This document shows positions 6,058-8,802 of a stretch of DNA of 8,802 nt, in pieces (the stretch's first letter is position 1; the number at the start of each line of letters is the position of its first letter). The position numbers and the translations under genes are program-made. The notes under the pieces are model-generated. The model saw nothing but the letters and a program-made list of their open reading frames with translations. It ran no database searches and was not told the DNA's origin. The stretch spans positions 1 through 8,802 of the forward strand of contig NCFD01000029.1 in NCBI GenBank assembly GCA_002281005.1. Reading direction: 5' to 3'. Origin of the DNA: Acidocella sp. 35-58-6 (GTDB lineage Bacteria > Pseudomonadota > Alphaproteobacteria > Acetobacterales > Acetobacteraceae).

Positions 6058-8718
6058 ATGACCAAATGGGTTTATAATTTCGGCGCCGGCGTGAATGACG
6101 GCAGTGCCGCACTGCGTAATTTGCTGGGTGGCAAGGGCGCTAATTTGGCGGAAATGGCCAGTATCGACTTGCCGGTGCCGCCGGGCTTTACCATCACCAC
6201 TGAGGTTTGCACCGCCTATTATGACAATAGCCAGAAATACCCAGCGGAATTGCAGGCCCAGGTCAGTGCTGCTTTAGCCCGCATTGAAACCGCTGTGGAC
6301 CGCAAGTTTGGCGATAAGGACAAGCCTTTGCTGGTCTCGGTGCGCTCAGGTGCCCGCGTGTCCATGCCGGGGATGATGGACACCGTACTGAACCTTGGCC
6401 TCAACGACGTGACCGTGCGCGGGTTGGAAACCAACTCGGGTGACTCCCGTTTTGCCTGGGATTCCTACCGCCGGTTTATTCAGATGTATGGCTCGGTGGT
6501 GCTGGGAGTGGACCATCACCGGTTCGAGGAAATCATCGAGACCGCCAAGATGGACGCGGATGTGATCGAGGACACTGCCCTCACCCCGGCGCATTGGCGC
6601 CAGGTGGTGGAAAGCTACAAGGACATGGTGGCCGAGGAAACCGGCAAGCCGTTCCCGCAGGACCCGCATGACCAGTTATGGGGTGCCATCGGGGCGGTGT
6701 TTGGCTCCTGGATGAACCCGCGGGCCAATGTGTATCGCCGCCTGCACGATATTCCGGCAAGCTGGGGCACCGCGGTTAACGTGCAAGCCATGGTGTTCGG
6801 CAACATGGGCGATGATTGCGCCACCGGCGTGTGCTTTACGCGCGACCCGTCCACCGGCCTGAATGAATTCTACGGCGAGTATCTGGTAAACGCGCAAGGT
6901 GAGGACGTGGTGGCGGGCATCCGCACGCCACGCCCGTTGAGCCAGGCCTATGCCAAGCCGGGTGAAGTGAGCATGGAGCACGCCATGCCGGAAGCCTACG
7001 CCGAGCTGAACAAGGTACGCGATGTTCTTGAAAAGCATTACAAGGACATGCAGGACATCGAATTCACCGTGCAGCAGAACAAGCTGTACATGTTGCAAAC
7101 CCGCTCGGGTAAACGCACTGCGGCTGCTAGCTTGCGTATTGCGGTGGAAATGGCGGAGAGCGGGTTGATCGACCGTGACACCGCCATCATGCGCGTAAAC
7201 CCGGCCTCGCTCGACCAGTTGTTGCACCCGACCTTGGACCCCAAAGCCACACCGAAATTATTTGCCAAAGGCTTGCCAGCCAGCCCGGGCGCTGCTTCGG
7301 GCGCGGTGGTGTTCACCGCCGATGAAGCTGAGTTGCGTGCCCAGAAAGGTGATTCGGTTATTTTGGTTCGCATTGAGACCAGTCCGGAAGATATTCATGG
7401 CATGCACGCCGCCCGCGGCATTCTCACCACCCGTGGCGGCATGACCAGCCACGCCGCCGTGGTGGCGCGTGGCATGGGGCGGCCTTGCGTGGCGGGTGCC
7501 GGTGGCATCAGCGTCGATTACGGCGCGCAAACCCTCTCGGCCGGCGGCGTTGTGGTGCGGGCCGGGGATATTCTCACGCTCGATGGCGCGACGGGTGAAG
7601 TGTTCGTGGGCGCGGTCAAGATGATCGAGCCGCAATTATCCGCTGAATTTGGCACGCTGATGGGCTGGGCCGACTCCGCCCGCCGCCTGAAGGTGCGCGC
7701 CAACGCGGAGACCCCGCTGGATGCCGATACCGCCCGCAAATTCGGGGCTGAGGGTATCGGCCTGTGCCGTACCGAGCATATGTTCTTCGACCCCGCACGA
7801 ATTGGCGCGGTGCGTCAGATGATTATGGCGAAGGATGAAGCGGGCCGCCGTGTGGCGCTTGAAAAATTACTCCCCTTCCAGCGCGAAGATTTTGTCTCTT
7901 TGTTCAAAATTATGGCTGGTTTGCCGGTGACCATCCGCCTGCTTGACCCGCCTCTGCATGAATTCCTGCCCCATGGCGCCGCGGAACTAGCTGAAGTGGC
8001 GCAGGCTTTGGGGATGGATGCGCATGCTATCGCCGAGCGTGCTGCCGAGCTTTCCGAGACCAACCCGATGCTGGGGCATCGTGGCTGCCGGTTGGGTGTT
8101 TCCTATCCGGAAATTTACGAGATGCAGGCGCGGGCGATTTTCGAGGCCGCTGTGGAAGTGGGCAAAACCGGCGCCGCCCCGGTACCGGAGATCATGATTC
8201 CGCTGGTGGGGATCAAGCGTGAGCTGGATATTACCCGCGCCCAAGTGGAAAAAGTGGCCAAGGCAGTGTTCGCCGAAACCGGCACCACAATTGAATATAG
8301 CATCGGCACCATGATCGAACTGCCGCGTGCCGCGCTGACTGCCGACTCCATTGCCGAAGCGGCTGACTTTTTCTCATTCGGCACCAATGATTTAACCCAG
8401 ACGGTGTTTGGCCTCTCACGCGATGATGCCGGTAAATTTTTGCCGCATTATGTCGAGCAGGGGATTTTGGCGAAGGACCCGTTTGTCTCGATCGATGTAG
8501 AAGGCGTTGGCACCCTGGTGCGAATTGCCGCTGAAAAAGGGCGTTCCACAAAGCCTACGCTGAAGCTGGGGATTTGCGGTGAGCATGGTGGCGATCCAGC
8601 CTCCATTGCTTTCTGTGAATCGGTCGGTCTGGATTATGTCTCGTGCAGCCCGTATCGCGTGCCCGTTGCACGTCTGGCGGCAGCGCAGGCTGCCATCGAG
8701 GCCAAAAAAGCGGTATAA
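6058..8718 (+). CDS. ppdK: Pyruvate, phosphate dikinase
   Basis: Reversibly converts pyruvate, ATP and phosphate to phosphoenolpyruvate (PEP), AMP and pyrophosphate; in bacteria it serves gluconeogenesis or PEP-pyruvate balance. At 886 residues it is close to the 874 of the Clostridium symbiosum enzyme. The N-terminal ATP-grasp region (about 1-345) opens with GGKGANLAEM (24-33) and holds SVRSGARVSMPGMMDTVLNL (94-113). The swivelling phosphohistidine domain (about 400-510) has GGMTSHAAVVARGMGRPCVA (460-479), with catalytic His465 and Thr463, the residue phosphorylated by the PPDK regulatory protein in enzymes under that control. The C-terminal barrel has GIGLCRTEHMFF (566-577), FGTNDLTQ (774-781) and CGEHGGDP with catalytic Cys840. 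GAGGAG lies 11 nt before the ATG. Third in the glyQ-glyS operon, it has GC-rich, even codon use that suggests strong expression. Confidence 0.97.
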   Translation: MTKWVYNFGAGVNDGSAALRNLLGGKGANLAEMASIDLPVPPGFTITTEVCTAYYDNSQKYPAELQAQVSAALARIETAVDRKFGDKDKPLLVSVRSGARVSMPGMMDTVLNLGLNDVTVRGLETNSGDSRFAWDSYRRFIQMYGSVVLGVDHHRFEEIIETAKMDADVIEDTALTPAHWRQVVESYKDMVAEETGKPFPQDPHDQLWGAIGAVFGSWMNPRANVYRRLHDIPASWGTAVNVQAMVFGNMGDDCATGVCFTRDPSTGLNEFYGEYLVNAQGEDVVAGIRTPRPLSQAYAKPGEVSMEHAMPEAYAELNKVRDVLEKHYKDMQDIEFTVQQNKLYMLQTRSGKRTAAASLRIAVEMAESGLIDRDTAIMRVNPASLDQLLHPTLDPKATPKLFAKGLPASPGAASGAVVFTADEAELRAQKGDSVILVRIETSPEDIHGMHAARGILTTRGGMTSHAAVVARGMGRPCVAGAGGISVDYGAQTLSAGGVVVRAGDILTLDGATGEVFVGAVKMIEPQLSAEFGTLMGWADSARRLKVRANAETPLDADTARKFGAEGIGLCRTEHMFFDPARIGAVRQMIMAKDEAGRRVALEKLLPFQREDFVSLFKIMAGLPVTIRLLDPPLHEFLPHGAAELAEVAQALGMDAHAIAERAAELSETNPMLGHRGCRLGVSYPEIYEMQARAIFEAAVEVGKTGAAPVPEIMIPLVGIKRELDITRAQVEKVAKAVFAETGTTIEYSIGTMIELPRAALTADSIAEAADFFSFGTNDLTQTVFGLSRDDAGKFLPHYVEQGILAKDPFVSIDVEGVGTLVRIAAEKGRSTKPTLKLGICGEHGGDPASIAFCESVGLDYVSCSPYRVPVARLAAAQAAIEAKKAV

Positions 8719-8724
8719 TTAAAC

Positions 8725-8802
8725 GTGATTGCTGCCACCTTTGTTGGTCACCGGGGAGAGGTTCTCCCCGGTTGGGCCGATGATAATGCTCATATGAATT
8801 TG
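8725..8802 (+). CDS. Thioesterase-like (hot-dog fold) protein, N-terminal fragment
   Basis: A reading frame starts at GTG 8725, 6 bp after the ppdK stop and in the same frame, and stays open to the window's end (26 codons). No earlier start is possible because the ppdK TAA closes the frame. The fragment reads FVGHRGEVLPGWADDNAHMN from residue 6 to 25. An arginine-glycine before a short strand, then W-x-D-x-N-x-H-M-N, is the opening of thioesterase-like 4HBT proteins (typically W-I-D-Y-N-G-H-M-N), where the Asp and His lie near the active site. Here Ala replaces the common Gly before His. No clear ribosome binding site precedes GTG, so translation may be coupled to ppdK. With only 26 residues the assignment is tentative and the substrate unknown. 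Confidence 0.55.
   Translation, partial: MIAATFVGHRGEVLPGWADDNAHMNL
8750..8772 (+). other. Perfect 10-bp hairpin inside the start of the partial gene
   Basis: ACCGGGGAGA (8750-8759) pairs fully with TCTCCCCGGT (8763-8772) around the loop GGT. It begins 31 bp after the ppdK stop, so it looks like the stem of an intrinsic terminator, but it is followed by TGGGCCGATGA with no T run, and it lies inside an apparent coding frame. It may cause partial termination, protect the 3' end of the ppdK message, or hinder translation of the next gene. A chance origin in GC-rich coding is possible. Confidence 0.55.

Noticed and set aside
6676..7227. A 183-codon open frame antisense to ppdK, with other shorter ones nearby
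   Set aside because: All lie wholly inside ppdK, whose motifs are intact, and show no ribosome binding site or coherent protein pattern.
8786..8802. ATG codons near the right edge as alternative gene starts
   Set aside because: ATG 8780 and ATG 8786 hit TGA within a few codons. ATG 8794 is in frame with the GTG 8725 reading and falls inside its conserved H-M-N motif, so it is internal.

Overview
This 8.8 kb window holds ordinary housekeeping genes of an alphaproteobacterium. It resembles the Rhodospirillales/Acetobacteraceae type, judging from the protein sequences, the moderately GC-rich coding and the glyQ-glyS-ppdK order; that placement rests on memory of these families and not on a search. 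I find no mobile element, CRISPR array, tRNA or rRNA gene, phage gene or defence gene, and I do not see a credible undescribed system.

Layout, left to right: (1) the 3' end of argJ (arginine biosynthesis) on +, whose first ten bases look like sequencing-adapter residue; (2) pdxH (pyridoxal phosphate synthesis) on -, convergent with argJ; (3) fabI and accA on +, one enzyme each from the last and first steps of fatty acid synthesis, separated by 46 bp; (4) a small four-helix membrane protein of unknown function on -, overlapping the accA tail by 15 bp; (5) a + strand operon, glyQ, glyS and ppdK, with glyQ and glyS overlapping as TGATG and ppdK 15 bp further on; (6) an incomplete + strand reading frame, starting 6 bp after ppdK and running off the window, that looks like the N-terminus of a thioesterase-like (hot-dog fold) protein.

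Two divergent intergenic gaps (pdxH/fabI, about 101 bp; membrane protein/glyQ, 77 bp) must carry the promoters for most of the window, but neither shows a convincing -35/-10 pair. All genes except the cut ones at the two ends appear intact, with the expected catalytic motifs and family-typical lengths. Points worth a second look are the adapter remnant at the left end, the partial thioesterase-like gene with a perfect 10-bp hairpin just inside it, the unknown membrane protein, a 9-bp inverted repeat behind accA, and start-site questions for pdxH, accA and glyQ.
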